Origin: Myxococcales bacterium
GTDB taxonomy: Bacteria; Myxococcota_A; Polyangia; Palsa-1104
DNA: 64,000 nucleotides
Assembly (NCBI GenBank): GCA_003170275.1
Contig: PNAM01000118.1
Span: 64,438 to 128,437, forward strand
Reading direction: 5' to 3'
In this document: in pieces, positions 42,481-50,864 of the stretch
Position numbering within the stretch: the stretch's first letter is position 1
Layout of the letters: the number at the start of each line of letters is the position of its first letter
Made by a program: the position numbers and the translations under genes
Notes under the pieces: generated by a model
The model's input: the letters and a program-made list of their open reading frames with translations, nothing else
Told to the model about the DNA's origin: nothing
Database searches by the model: none

Positions 42481-43770
42481 ATGGCAAACGAAGCGAAGCT
42501 CCAGGTAGACGGCAAGGACCTCGCGCTGCCGATCTTCTCCGGAACGGAGAACGAGCACGCGATCGACATCGCGAACCTGCGCGCGCAGACCGGCCTGGTC
42601 ACCCTCGACCCGGCGTTCATGAACACCGCGTCGACCACCAGCGCGATCACCTTCCTCGACGGCGAGAAGGGGATCTTGCGCTACCGCGGCATCCCCATCG
42701 AGGAGCTGGCCGAGCACTCCAGCTTCGTCGAGACCTCGTACCTGCTCATCTACGGCCATCTGCCGACGCGCGACGAGCTCAAGACCTTCTCCACGCTGCT
42801 CACGCGCCACTCGCTGATCCACGAGGACATGAAGCGCTTCTTCGACGGTTATCCCGGCACCGCGCACCCGATGGCCATCTTGTCGGCGATGGTGTGCTCG
42901 CTGTCGAGCTTCTATCCCGAGTCGATCGACGCGATGAACGTGGCCGAGCGCGACATCACCATCACGCGGCTGCTCTCCAAGGTGCGCACCATCGCGGCGT
43001 ACGCCTACAAAAAGAGCGTGGGGCAGCCGTTCGTCTATCCGCAGAACCACCTGTCGTACTGCGCCAACTTCCTGAACATGATGTTCTCGGTGCCCGCCGA
43101 GCCCTACGAGATGAACGAAGAGCTGGTCAAGGTGATGAACCTGCTGCTCATCCTGCACGCCGATCACGAGCAGAACTGCTCGACCTCGACGGTGCGGTTG
43201 GTCGGCTCGGCGCAGACCAACCTGTTCGCGTCGATCGCGGCGGGCATCTGCGGGCTGTGGGGTCCGCTGCACGGCGGCGCCAACCAGGAAGTGGTCGAGA
43301 TGCTGGCGATGATCCACAAGGACGGCGGCGACGTCGCCAAGTTCGTCGGCCTGGCCAAGGACAAGAAGTCCGGCTTCCGGCTGATGGGCTTCGGGCACCG
43401 CGTGTACAAGAACTTCGATCCGCGCGCCAAGATCATCAAGGGCGCGGCCGATCGCGTGCTCAAGATCTTGAACATCGACGATCCGATGCTCGAGATCGCC
43501 AAGAAGCTCGAGGAGGTCGCGCTGCGCGACGAGTACTTCATCGAGCGCAAGCTGTACCCGAACGTGGACTTCTACTCGGGGATCATCTATCGCGCGATGG
43601 GCTTTCCCTCGAGCATGTTCACCGTGCTATTCGCGCTCGGCCGCCTGCCCGGCTGGATCGCGCATTGGAAGGAAATGATCGAGTCCCCCACCACCAAGAT
43701 CGGCCGCCCGCGCCAGATCTACACCGGTCCGACGCTCAACCACTACGTGGCGCTCGATCAGCGGAAGTGA
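42481..43770 (+). CDS. gltA: Citrate synthase
   Basis: TCA-cycle enzyme condensing acetyl-CoA and oxaloacetate; 429 residues, the type II (hexameric-like) length. The catalytic triad is readable at the E. coli-like positions: His264 in WGPLHGGAN, His306 in GFGHRVYK and Asp363 in NVDFYSG. Other family motifs are FLDGEKGILRYRGIPIEEL, LILHADHEQNCSTSTVR and the C-terminal PRQIYTGP. Nothing unusual. It ends 13 bases inside the convergent protease gene. Confidence 0.97.
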   Translation: MANEAKLQVDGKDLALPIFSGTENEHAIDIANLRAQTGLVTLDPAFMNTASTTSAITFLDGEKGILRYRGIPIEELAEHSSFVETSYLLIYGHLPTRDELKTFSTLLTRHSLIHEDMKRFFDGYPGTAHPMAILSAMVCSLSSFYPESIDAMNVAERDITITRLLSKVRTIAAYAYKKSVGQPFVYPQNHLSYCANFLNMMFSVPAEPYEMNEELVKVMNLLLILHADHEQNCSTSTVRLVGSAQTNLFASIAAGICGLWGPLHGGANQEVVEMLAMIHKDGGDVAKFVGLAKDKKSGFRLMGFGHRVYKNFDPRAKIIKGAADRVLKILNIDDPMLEIAKKLEEVALRDEYFIERKLYPNVDFYSGIIYRAMGFPSSMFTVLFALGRLPGWIAHWKEMIESPTTKIGRPRQIYTGPTLNHYVALDQRK

Positions 43771-44333
43771 AGGGTGCGTAGCTGCGCGAGGTCGCCGTCG
43801 GAGAACGCGTCGGTGCGGGCGATGTCGGCGCGGCTCTGTAGCCGCTGGCGGTAGCGCGCGAAGTAGGCCGGGATGTCGCCGCCGTACTGGAACGAATACA
43901 TGATGTCGGCGTACTCGGCGGTGTGCTCGACGCCGAGCCCGTGCCCGATCTCGTGCACGCAGGTCAGGTACACGATGCTGTCGCGGTACAAGCGATCTGT
44001 GCGGGCGCGGCCGGAGATCTCCGGCCCGAGCAGCTCCATCTCGGTGTTGACGAACACCGCCGCGCCGCTGCGGCCATTGACCTCTATCGGCTTCATCTCG
44101 CCGAACCCGCCCGCGCGGCCGTGGCCGACCCAGTACAGCCGAAGCAGCGCGCTCTTCTCGGGCGCCGGCACGAAGCGCAGCGCATCGCCGGCGGCGCGCT
44201 GCCAGGAATCGAACGCCGACCGCGCGAGCGCGAGATCGTTGGCCTCGGCCGGCGCGAGGTAGATCGGGATGGGGTGCGGCTCGGCGCGCGCGAGCGAAGG
44301 CGCGAGCAGCGCCAGCACCAACCACAGACGCAT
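43758..44333 (-). CDS. Minimal exported matrixin-like metalloprotease
   Basis: A 191-residue exported protease. ATG at 44333, overlapping the upstream stop as ATGA. Signal peptide MRLWLVLALLAPSLARA. Zinc motif HEIGHGLGVEH at residues 127-137 (His127, Glu128, His131, His137) is the HExxHxxGxxH of metzincins/matrixins, and a following DIMYSFQYG supplies the Met-turn. There is no pro-domain with a cysteine switch, so activity would be controlled by secretion or the coupled upstream protein. The peptidase group is uncertain (M10-like), but the catalytic motif is clear. Confidence 0.85.
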   Translation of the reverse strand: MRLWLVLALLAPSLARAEPHPIPIYLAPAEANDLALARSAFDSWQRAAGDALRFVPAPEKSALLRLYWVGHGRAGGFGEMKPIEVNGRSGAAVFVNTEMELLGPEISGRARTDRLYRDSIVYLTCVHEIGHGLGVEHTAEYADIMYSFQYGGDIPAYFARYRQRLQSRADIARTDAFSDGDLAQLRTLHFR

Positions 44334-44956
44334 CAGACCGCGCGCGCGCGACCGAGCGCCGCCGGGATGCCGAGCGGGCTCACGTGAAAGCCGATCGCCA
44401 GCAGATCGCCGCGCGCGCGCACGCCGTCGACGCGGATGAACGAGAGCGCCGCCAGCGCCTTGCGCAGCCGCGCGTTGCGAGCGAGCGCCGGGATCTTGAA
44501 CAGGTCGAGCACGAAGCGATCGTCGGTGGTGCTCACCAGCACCGCGTGCTTCTGCGGCATCATGTTCATCAGGCTGCCCGGCCGCTTGAGATCGAGCGAC
44601 TGGATCATCATCGCCGCGGGCGAGTTGGGCGGCGCCTGCACGTCGAGATCTGTCACGCGCAGCGCGACCTTGAGCTCGCTGTCGTTGTTCTCGATGCTCT
44701 CGATCTCGATCTTGCTCGCGACCGAGATCTTGGTCCCGTACAGATCGACCGTCAGCGACAGGCCGAGCGCCGGATCGGCGTCGAACAGCTCGATGCGCTC
44801 GGGCCCCTTGCCGCGCGGCCGGCGATCGATCGCCCAGCGCAGCAGATCGATCGGGATCGAGAGCTCGAGGCGCGCGGCGTTGCGCGCCGCCTGCAACAGC
44901 ACGAACGGGTGCGCGCGCAGATACGACAACCCACCAATGACCGCGTCCATCAACAT
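44333..44956 (-). CDS. Hypothetical protein coupled to the metalloprotease
   Basis: About 207 residues with start at the ATG at 44956 (MLMDAVIGGLSYLRAHP); a GTG at 45007 would add 17 residues. Alpha-beta pattern: DLLRWAIDRRPRGKGPERIEL, LTVDLYGTKISVASKIEIES, LKVALRVTDLDVQAPPNSPA. No signal peptide or helix. Function unknown. The 4-base overlap means that its product is probably made together with the protease, perhaps as an inhibitor or chaperone (inference). Confidence 0.62.
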   Translation of the reverse strand: MLMDAVIGGLSYLRAHPFVLLQAARNAARLELSIPIDLLRWAIDRRPRGKGPERIELFDADPALGLSLTVDLYGTKISVASKIEIESIENNDSELKVALRVTDLDVQAPPNSPAAMMIQSLDLKRPGSLMNMMPQKHAVLVSTTDDRFVLDLFKIPALARNARLRKALAALSFIRVDGVRARGDLLAIGFHVSPLGIPAALGRARAV

Positions 44957-45034
44957 GCCGCGTACCGTACGGCCAACCGTTCCGGGGCGCAATCGGCCTG
45001 ATAGCACCGTAAGCCTGCCCGCATTTCTTACTAC

Positions 45035-45056
45035 TCGATTTCATTTAGGAAATCGA
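45035..45056. promoter_or_regulatory. Perfect 8-base inverted repeat in an AT-rich promoter region
   Basis: TCGATTTC at 45035-45042 is exactly complementary to GAAATCGA at 45049-45056 with a 6-base loop. It lies 28 bases upstream of the lipoprotein start at 45085, in a notably AT-rich stretch, so an operator is more likely than a terminator. No regulator is identified. Confidence 0.4.
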
Positions 45057-45084
45057 TAGGATGTTACTTCGGAGGCCACCTCAG

Positions 45085-45441
45085 ATGAACCGATTCGCCC
45101 TCGCCTTGACGCTTTCGCTCTCGCTCGGAGCCTGCGCCGCCGTCGACGGCAACTTCATGGGCGGCAAGACGCCCGTGTCGGCCGCGTCGAAGGAAGGCGC
45201 CACTGCGGTCGCGTTCGAGCCGATGTCGTCGGTGCCCCCGGCGCCGATCAAAGAGGACGTGCCGTCGCTCTTGTCGAGCGACGTCTGGGTGCCCGGCTAC
45301 TACCAGCCGGTCGCCGGCAACTGGCTGTGGCACCAGGGGCAGGTCCGCGATCAGAAGGACGGCTACAAGCTGATCCCGGCCAGCTACCGCGAACAAGGCG
45401 GCAAGGTCTACTTCACGCCGCCGAACTACATCAAGAAGTAG
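45085..45441 (+). CDS. Small lipoprotein with a YxWGxW-like region
   Basis: A 118-residue lipoprotein; ATG at 45085 follows GGAGG. Signal MNRFALALTLSLSLGACAA with lipobox GAC. The C-terminal part has VWVPGYYQPVAGNWLWHQGQ, aromatic-rich like YXWGXW-repeat proteins, then YREQGGKVYFTPPNYIKK. Function unknown. A 16-base gap separates its stop from the convergent propeller lipoprotein. Confidence 0.7.
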   Translation: MNRFALALTLSLSLGACAAVDGNFMGGKTPVSAASKEGATAVAFEPMSSVPPAPIKEDVPSLLSSDVWVPGYYQPVAGNWLWHQGQVRDQKDGYKLIPASYREQGGKVYFTPPNYIKK

Positions 45442-45457
45442 CCCGCGCCGCTCGGGC

Positions 45458-46399
45458 TCAGGGCGTGCGGTGCAGGATCGTGCCTGTGTCGCCCACCGCC
45501 CAGACGTCCGCCGGCCCGCTGGCCCACACCGCGTGCAGATCGGCGCCGCCCGATCGCTCGACGCTCCACGCGCCGCCCCGACGGTGAACGATGATCCCGC
45601 CGGCGCCCACCGCCCACACCTCGCCGCCCGCCCCGAACACGCCGAACAGATCCGCGCTGGTGCCGCTCGGCTCCGAGGCCCACGCGTCCGTTGCGCCGGC
45701 GTGCAGCACCACACCGCCCGCGCCGACCACGAAGCTGTCGCCCGGTGTCGCGAACACCGCGAACAGATCCGCGCTCGACCCGCTGACCTCCGCGGTCCAG
45801 GCCAACGGCGAGCCGCTGCCGTGCAGGATCACGCCCGCGTCTCCGGCGACCAACAGATCCGCGGCCGCGCGCGCCGAGACGCCGCGCAGGTGGGTGATGA
45901 CGCCCGAGTCGTCGACGATCCAGGTGCCGAGGCGATCGAGCAGCGTGCCGCCCGAGCCGACCACGACCACTTCGCCGGCGTCGAGCCCGATCACGCCGAA
46001 CAGGGTCGCGTCGAGCATGGTGTTGCCCGACCAGCTCGCGCCGCTGCGCTGAAGGACGACGCTCTCGTCTCCCACCGCGAGCGCGGATCCGGCCGAGGCC
46101 CACACCGCGCGCAGCTCGAAGCCCGGCGGCGTGGACTCGAGCTGCGGAGCTGCGGACGCGCCGAGGCGCACGATGGTCGACGAGGCGCCGGCGGCAAACA
46201 CGTCGCCCGTGCCGCTGCCGAACACGCCGCGCAGCGCCGCCTGGGTGGGCGCCGGGAGCGCGTGCCACGTGGGCTGGCCGCCGGCGTCGGGCGCGGCGTC
46301 GCGCATGCCGCCGTCGTCGACGAAGGAACCGCTGAGCTGTCCGACGTCGTAGCAGCCCGCCGCCAAAAGGCACCCGACCGCGAGCGAGCGCGCGCGCAT
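45458..46399 (-). CDS. Seven-bladed-propeller-like lipoprotein
   Basis: A 313-residue lipoprotein with signal MRARSLAVGCLLAAGCYDVG (lipobox AAGC), then an Asp/Gly-rich linker (DDGGMRDAAPDAGG). Seven repeats of about 36 residues follow, each ending in a VGxxGxIxHR-like strand (for example AVGAGGIIVHR and AVGDTGTILHR) and starting with a GVFG/AVWASG strand. This is the propeller pattern seen in YCF48-like proteins. It probably binds a ligand or protein at the surface. Its ATG overlaps the upstream TPR gene stop as ATGA. Confidence 0.75.
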   Translation of the reverse strand: MRARSLAVGCLLAAGCYDVGQLSGSFVDDGGMRDAAPDAGGQPTWHALPAPTQAALRGVFGSGTGDVFAAGASSTIVRLGASAAPQLESTPPGFELRAVWASAGSALAVGDESVVLQRSGASWSGNTMLDATLFGVIGLDAGEVVVVGSGGTLLDRLGTWIVDDSGVITHLRGVSARAAADLLVAGDAGVILHGSGSPLAWTAEVSGSSADLFAVFATPGDSFVVGAGGVVLHAGATDAWASEPSGTSADLFGVFGAGGEVWAVGAGGIIVHRRGGAWSVERSGGADLHAVWASGPADVWAVGDTGTILHRTP

Positions 46400-47148
46400 C
46401 AGAAGCGCACCCCGAACGCGCCCGCGCGCGCGACGTTGCGCCGCTCGGGCCGTCGCTGGCGCGTGTCGGCGATCCACAGCACCAGGTCGACGATCAGCGC
46501 CGCGCCGGCCAGCCCGTACAACACGCCGCCGGTGGCCTGCGCCACCTGGACGCGCGTGCGCAGCCCGTCGAGCGACTCGGGCGCGCAGCGTGACTGGCAG
46601 GCGTCGCGCCGCGTCTGATACTCGGACCACTCGGAGAGATACACGCCGGTCGCGGCGCCGGCCAACGCCACCGTCGCGCCGAGAAGCGCGAGCGCCGGCA
46701 GGCGCAAGCTGCGCGGGTGCGGCGGCGGTGGCGCGGGCGGCGGCGGCGCCGGTTTCGCCGCGTCCCGCGCGCGCAGGCGCAGGTCGGCGATCCGCTCGCG
46801 GATCTCCGCCGCGTCGGTGACGGTCGGCTTGCCGACCAGAAAACGCTCGTAGGCGCTGGCCGCCGCTTCCCACCGGCCCAGCCGCTCCAGGCAGCGGCCG
46901 AGGTTGAACTCGAACTCCGGCGACGGCGCCGCCGCCTTGGCCGCCTCGAACGAGCGCAGCGCGGCCTGGTAGTCGCCGCGCTCGTACGCGCGCGCGCCCT
47001 CGTCGTACTTCTGCCGCGCCTCGTTGAACGCATCGAAGGTGGTGGGCGGAGGCGCTTCGGGCGCCGGCGGGGTCTCCGGCTGCGCCCACGCCAGGGGCGC
47101 CGTTCCGAGCAGCGCCACGACCCAAACGACAGTCCGCAGCATCTCCAA
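46399..47148 (-). CDS. TPR-containing protein with two C-terminal membrane helices
   Basis: A 249-residue protein with a signal peptide (about 1-22, ending AWA), TPR-like repeats (about 38-105: FDAFNEARQKYDEGARAYERG, PEFEFNLGRCLERLGRWEAA) and a Pro-rich linker (PAPPPPAPPPPHP). Two helices lie at about 150-170 and 208-230. This layout is common in Myxococcota, where such proteins are usually uncharacterised. The propeller lipoprotein is coupled directly behind it, suggesting that they work together. Confidence 0.72.
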   Translation of the reverse strand: MEMLRTVVWVVALLGTAPLAWAQPETPPAPEAPPPTTFDAFNEARQKYDEGARAYERGDYQAALRSFEAAKAAAPSPEFEFNLGRCLERLGRWEAAASAYERFLVGKPTVTDAAEIRERIADLRLRARDAAKPAPPPPAPPPPHPRSLRLPALALLGATVALAGAATGVYLSEWSEYQTRRDACQSRCAPESLDGLRTRVQVAQATGGVLYGLAGAALIVDLVLWIADTRQRRPERRNVARAGAFGVRF

Positions 47149-47211
47149 ATTATATCCCGAAAGCGCCGTTTCAGGGGGCGCTTCGACGTGGTACGAGTTC
47201 GGGTTCGAGCC

Positions 47212-49482
47212 ATGCTGCCCTGCGCCCTCGCGACCGTCACCAGCGCGTTTTTGCTCTTCCTGGTGCAGCCGCTGATCGCTCGCGCGATCCTACCCGGCTT
47301 CGGTGGAACGCCCGCGGTGTGGACCACCTGCATGCTGTTCTTCCAGACCCTCCTGGTCGCCGGCTACGGCTACGCGCACGCGCTGGCGCGCCGCTCGACG
47401 CGCACGCAGGTGCGGATCCACGCCGCGGTGCTGCTCGGCTCGCTGGCGCTGCTCGCCCTCTACACGCTGAAGTGGGGCGCGCCGCTGTTGCCCGCGCGCG
47501 GGCTGGTCGTCGGGCACGGCTCGCCGACCTGGACCATCCTGCGTGTGCTGGCGATCTCGGTCGGCGTTCCGTACGTCGTGCTGTCGACCACCGGCCCGCT
47601 CTTGCAGGCCTGGCTGGCGCGGCTGGCCCCGGGCGCGTCGCCCTATCGGCTGTATGCGCTGTCGAACGCGGGCTCGCTCGCCGGCCTGCTCGGCTATCCG
47701 TTCCTGGTCGAGCCGGCGCTCACCTTGCGCAACCAGGCGCTCGCGTGGAGCGCGCTCTACGTGCTGTTCGTGGTCGCCGCGCTGGTCACCGGCGCGCGCG
47801 CGCGCAAGACCGATCCGCAGCCGCTCGTCCCCGAGGCGACGCTCGCGGAGCCGGCGGTCGCGGCCCGGCTGCGCGCGCGCGACTACGTCAAGTGGGCGTT
47901 CTTCGCGCTGGTCTCCGCGATGCTGCTGCTCGCCACCACCAACCAGCTCTGCCAGGACATCGCCGCCATCCCGCTGTTGTGGGTGGTGCCGCTGTCGATC
48001 TATCTGGTGTCGTTCATCCTGGCGTTCGATCGGCCGCGCTGGTACTCGCGCGCGGTGTGGATGTCGCTGTACGCGCTGGCGGTGGTGGTAGCCACCCGCA
48101 TCGTGCCCGGCTGGCGCCTGAGCATCGTGTGGCAGGTCACCGGTTGGGCGCTGCTGCTGCTCGCCGGGTGCATGGTCAGCCACGGGGAGCTGGCGCGCTC
48201 CAAGCCGGCGCCGCGTCACCTGACCGGTTTCTACCTGGCGATCGCCGTCGGTGGCGCGCTGGGCGGCGTGTTCGTCGCGATCGTCGCGCCGCTCCTGTTT
48301 CGCGACTACTTCGAAGTGCACGTGGCGATCGCCGGCTCGGGCGCGATCATCCTGGGCGTGCTGATCGCCGATCGCGAGAGCCCGCTCCACGTCGGCTCGC
48401 CGGCGACCACCTTCGTCTCGATCGCCGCGCTGCTCGGCACGGTGGCGTGGCTGGTCGGGCGCTGGTGGGTGCCGTTCCGGTTCGTGCAGACCACCTACGT
48501 GCTCGGCGCGGTGGCGACCGGGTTGGTGGTGCTGTTCTGCCTGTGGCGCCCGCTCGGCAAGCGCTTCGCCGCCGACGATCGCATGTGGGCACGCAGCGCG
48601 CTGCCGGTCGCGCTATGTGTGCTCGGCTCGCTGCTCTATCAGACGCGCCAGGTCGCGCTGCGCGATCCGCGCAAGATCACGCGCAGCTTCTTTGGCGTGC
48701 TGCGCATCTACGACGAGTTCAAGGACGATCCGCCCAACTACCGGCGCGTGCTCACCCACGGCCGCATCGTGCACGGCCTGCAGCTGCTCTCGAGTGAGAG
48801 CCGCCGTCAGCCGACCAGCTACTACGAAGAGGACTCGGGCATCGGCCGCGCCATCCGGCTGAACCCGCGACGCGCCAGCGGGCTGCGCATCGGCGTGTGC
48901 GGCCTGGGCACCGGCACGATCGCCGCGTACGGCCAGCGCGCCGACAGCTTGCGCTTCTACGAGATCGATCCCGACGTGATCGCGCTCTCGCAAGCCGCGC
49001 AGCCCGAGTTCACCTACCTGCGCGACACGCCGGCGCACGTCGACGTGGTGCTGGGCGACGCGCGCGTCTCGCTCGCCGAGGAGCTGCGGCGCGGTGAGCG
49101 GCAGCGCTTCGACGTGCTGGCGATCGACGCGTTCTCGGGCGACGCGATCCCCATCCACCTGCTCACCAAAGAGGCGGTCGCGCTGTACTTCGAGCACCTG
49201 GCTAGCGACGGCGTGCTCGCGCTGCACGTCTCGAACCGCCACATCCGGCTGGTGCCGGTGGTCAAGGCGATCGCGCGCGCGCTGGGGCTTGCGCACCTGG
49301 TCGTCGACACCGGCTACGATCAGGTGCCGCGCGCCGCCGAGTGGGAATCCACCTGGGTGCTGCTGGCGCGCGCGCCCGCGACGCTCGACCCGTTCGGCCC
49401 GCCGGTGAACGACGACGACCACTCGGTGGTCCCGCCCTGGACCGACGATTACTCGAACATCGTCCGCGCGCTGAACTTCTAG
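47212..49482 (+). CDS. Membrane protein fused to a spermidine-synthase-like domain
   Basis: A 756-residue protein. Residues about 1-460 hold many transmembrane segments; the family is known as the fused MFS/spermidine synthase. Residues about 530-756 form a SAM-fold domain: RIGVCGLGTGTIAAYG (glycine-rich motif, GLGTG rather than the usual GGGxG), FYEIDPDVIALS, VVLGDARVSL and VLAIDAFSGDAIPIHLL. A polyamine product is possible, but the membrane domain and the altered glycine motif leave the real substrate open. Start chosen at ATG 47212. Confidence 0.78.
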   Translation: MLPCALATVTSAFLLFLVQPLIARAILPGFGGTPAVWTTCMLFFQTLLVAGYGYAHALARRSTRTQVRIHAAVLLGSLALLALYTLKWGAPLLPARGLVVGHGSPTWTILRVLAISVGVPYVVLSTTGPLLQAWLARLAPGASPYRLYALSNAGSLAGLLGYPFLVEPALTLRNQALAWSALYVLFVVAALVTGARARKTDPQPLVPEATLAEPAVAARLRARDYVKWAFFALVSAMLLLATTNQLCQDIAAIPLLWVVPLSIYLVSFILAFDRPRWYSRAVWMSLYALAVVVATRIVPGWRLSIVWQVTGWALLLLAGCMVSHGELARSKPAPRHLTGFYLAIAVGGALGGVFVAIVAPLLFRDYFEVHVAIAGSGAIILGVLIADRESPLHVGSPATTFVSIAALLGTVAWLVGRWWVPFRFVQTTYVLGAVATGLVVLFCLWRPLGKRFAADDRMWARSALPVALCVLGSLLYQTRQVALRDPRKITRSFFGVLRIYDEFKDDPPNYRRVLTHGRIVHGLQLLSSESRRQPTSYYEEDSGIGRAIRLNPRRASGLRIGVCGLGTGTIAAYGQRADSLRFYEIDPDVIALSQAAQPEFTYLRDTPAHVDVVLGDARVSLAEELRRGERQRFDVLAIDAFSGDAIPIHLLTKEAVALYFEHLASDGVLALHVSNRHIRLVPVVKAIARALGLAHLVVDTGYDQVPRAAEWESTWVLLARAPATLDPFGPPVNDDDHSVVPPWTDDYSNIVRALNF

Positions 49483-50864
49483 CGGCCGGGACGGGCGCAG
49501 CGGACGCCCGAGGCCGAGTAGGCGAGGTTGGGGACGCCGCCGTCGCGAAACGCGGCGCGGACGTTGAGCGGGTGCTGGTACCAGGAGCCGCCGTGCAGCA
49601 CGCGGGTGGGCGGATCGTCGGTCATCACGTCGGCGACCGGATCGGTGCGCACGCCGTCGCGCTGCCAGTACGCGCCGTCCTGCGGGCTCGACCAGTCGGC
49701 GGTCCACTCCGCCAGGTTGCCGCCCAGGTCGAGCAGCTCGCGCCCGCCGACCGCGACGCGATCGCGCCGCCCGGTGCCGGGCGCGGTCGGCCCGCCGACC
49801 ACCTCCGGTTGCCGGCAGCCCGAGCTCTGGAAGCTCAGGTAGCCGACGCCGCCCATGCCCCACACCGCGTCGGCGCAGGTCGGCTCGTCGGTGCCCCACG
49901 GGTACGCGTTCTCCGCGCCGAAGCCGCTGGCCGCGAACTCGAGCTGGCTGTTCGACGGCAGCTGCTTTTCGTGCACCAGACAGTAGACGCCGGCGATGTC
50001 CCAGGTGATGCAGTTGACCGCGAGCTTGGCGTGCTGATCGGTGGGATCGTCGGCCGACGATCCGGTGGTCCAGGTGCACCAGGTCCGGAAATTTTGGAAG
50101 TCGGGCACCGGCATCCACGAGAACGGCGTCGGATCGGCGAGGATCCGCAACATCGCGGGCAACGCGGCGCGGAACTCCGCCACCGTCGCTTCGTGCAGAT
50201 CGAGGTAGTAGGGCGAGAGCACCACCAGGCGCTCGTCGTCGACGTCGATGCTGGGCATGAGCCCGGTGATCAGCGGATCGCCGAGCCAGAACGCGCCGCC
50301 CGGGACGCACACCTCGTCGTCGCCGGCGCTGTCGCTGCACGGGATCACCTGCGCGCCGGGCCAGCTGCCCACCTGGGACGGGCCGGGCAGGCCCTCTTCG
50401 GGATCGAGCGGATCGGGCTGGCCGAGCGCCAGCCCCACGTCGTCGACGTGCAGCCGGACGGTCAGCTCGCGGCGGCCGGCGGCATCGAGCGGCGGCAGGC
50501 GGACCGTGGTGTCGAGCGTCGAGCGCGGGTGCGGCTCGCCGGCGAGCAGGCGGTCGCCGCGGAACATGCGCACGCGCACGCTGAGCGTCCCGTCGCCGAC
50601 CGGCGGGGCCAGCCCGAACGAGACCGCGCCGTCGGTGAACAGCCGCTCGTCGAGGCCGAAGTCGCGCTGCGCCGCGCTGTCGTAGATGGGCGCCCCGTCG
50701 CGCAGCACCTCGACACGCAGGCGATCGAACAGCCAGTGCGGGCGCAGCGGATCGGCCGGCGCCGCCGGATCGGGCGGGACCGGCGCGTCGGTGTCGACGT
50801 GCAGGACGAACTGGCTCGACGGCGCGCAGCCCGCCAGAAGCAGCCCGAGCAACACCGCCTTCAT
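49479..50864 (-). CDS. SUMF1/FGE-fold lipoprotein lacking the catalytic cysteines (short member, pair 2)
   Basis: A 461-residue lipoprotein paralogous to 34573-35913. ATG at 50864 overlaps the upstream stop as ATGA and gives MKAVLLGLLLAGCAPSSQF (lipobox LAGC). FVLHVDTDAPVPPDPA opens the N-domain. The SUMF1 fold (about 170-461) has DEVCVPGGAFWLGDPL, HEATVAEFRAAL, KQLPSNSQLEFAASG, LLDLGGNLAEWTAD, VLHGGSWYQHPLNVRAA and SGVRCARP. The two FGE redox Cys are absent. It is third in the 54678-49479 run. Confidence 0.82.
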   Translation of the reverse strand: MKAVLLGLLLAGCAPSSQFVLHVDTDAPVPPDPAAPADPLRPHWLFDRLRVEVLRDGAPIYDSAAQRDFGLDERLFTDGAVSFGLAPPVGDGTLSVRVRMFRGDRLLAGEPHPRSTLDTTVRLPPLDAAGRRELTVRLHVDDVGLALGQPDPLDPEEGLPGPSQVGSWPGAQVIPCSDSAGDDEVCVPGGAFWLGDPLITGLMPSIDVDDERLVVLSPYYLDLHEATVAEFRAALPAMLRILADPTPFSWMPVPDFQNFRTWCTWTTGSSADDPTDQHAKLAVNCITWDIAGVYCLVHEKQLPSNSQLEFAASGFGAENAYPWGTDEPTCADAVWGMGGVGYLSFQSSGCRQPEVVGGPTAPGTGRRDRVAVGGRELLDLGGNLAEWTADWSSPQDGAYWQRDGVRTDPVADVMTDDPPTRVLHGGSWYQHPLNVRAAFRDGGVPNLAYSASGVRCARPGR

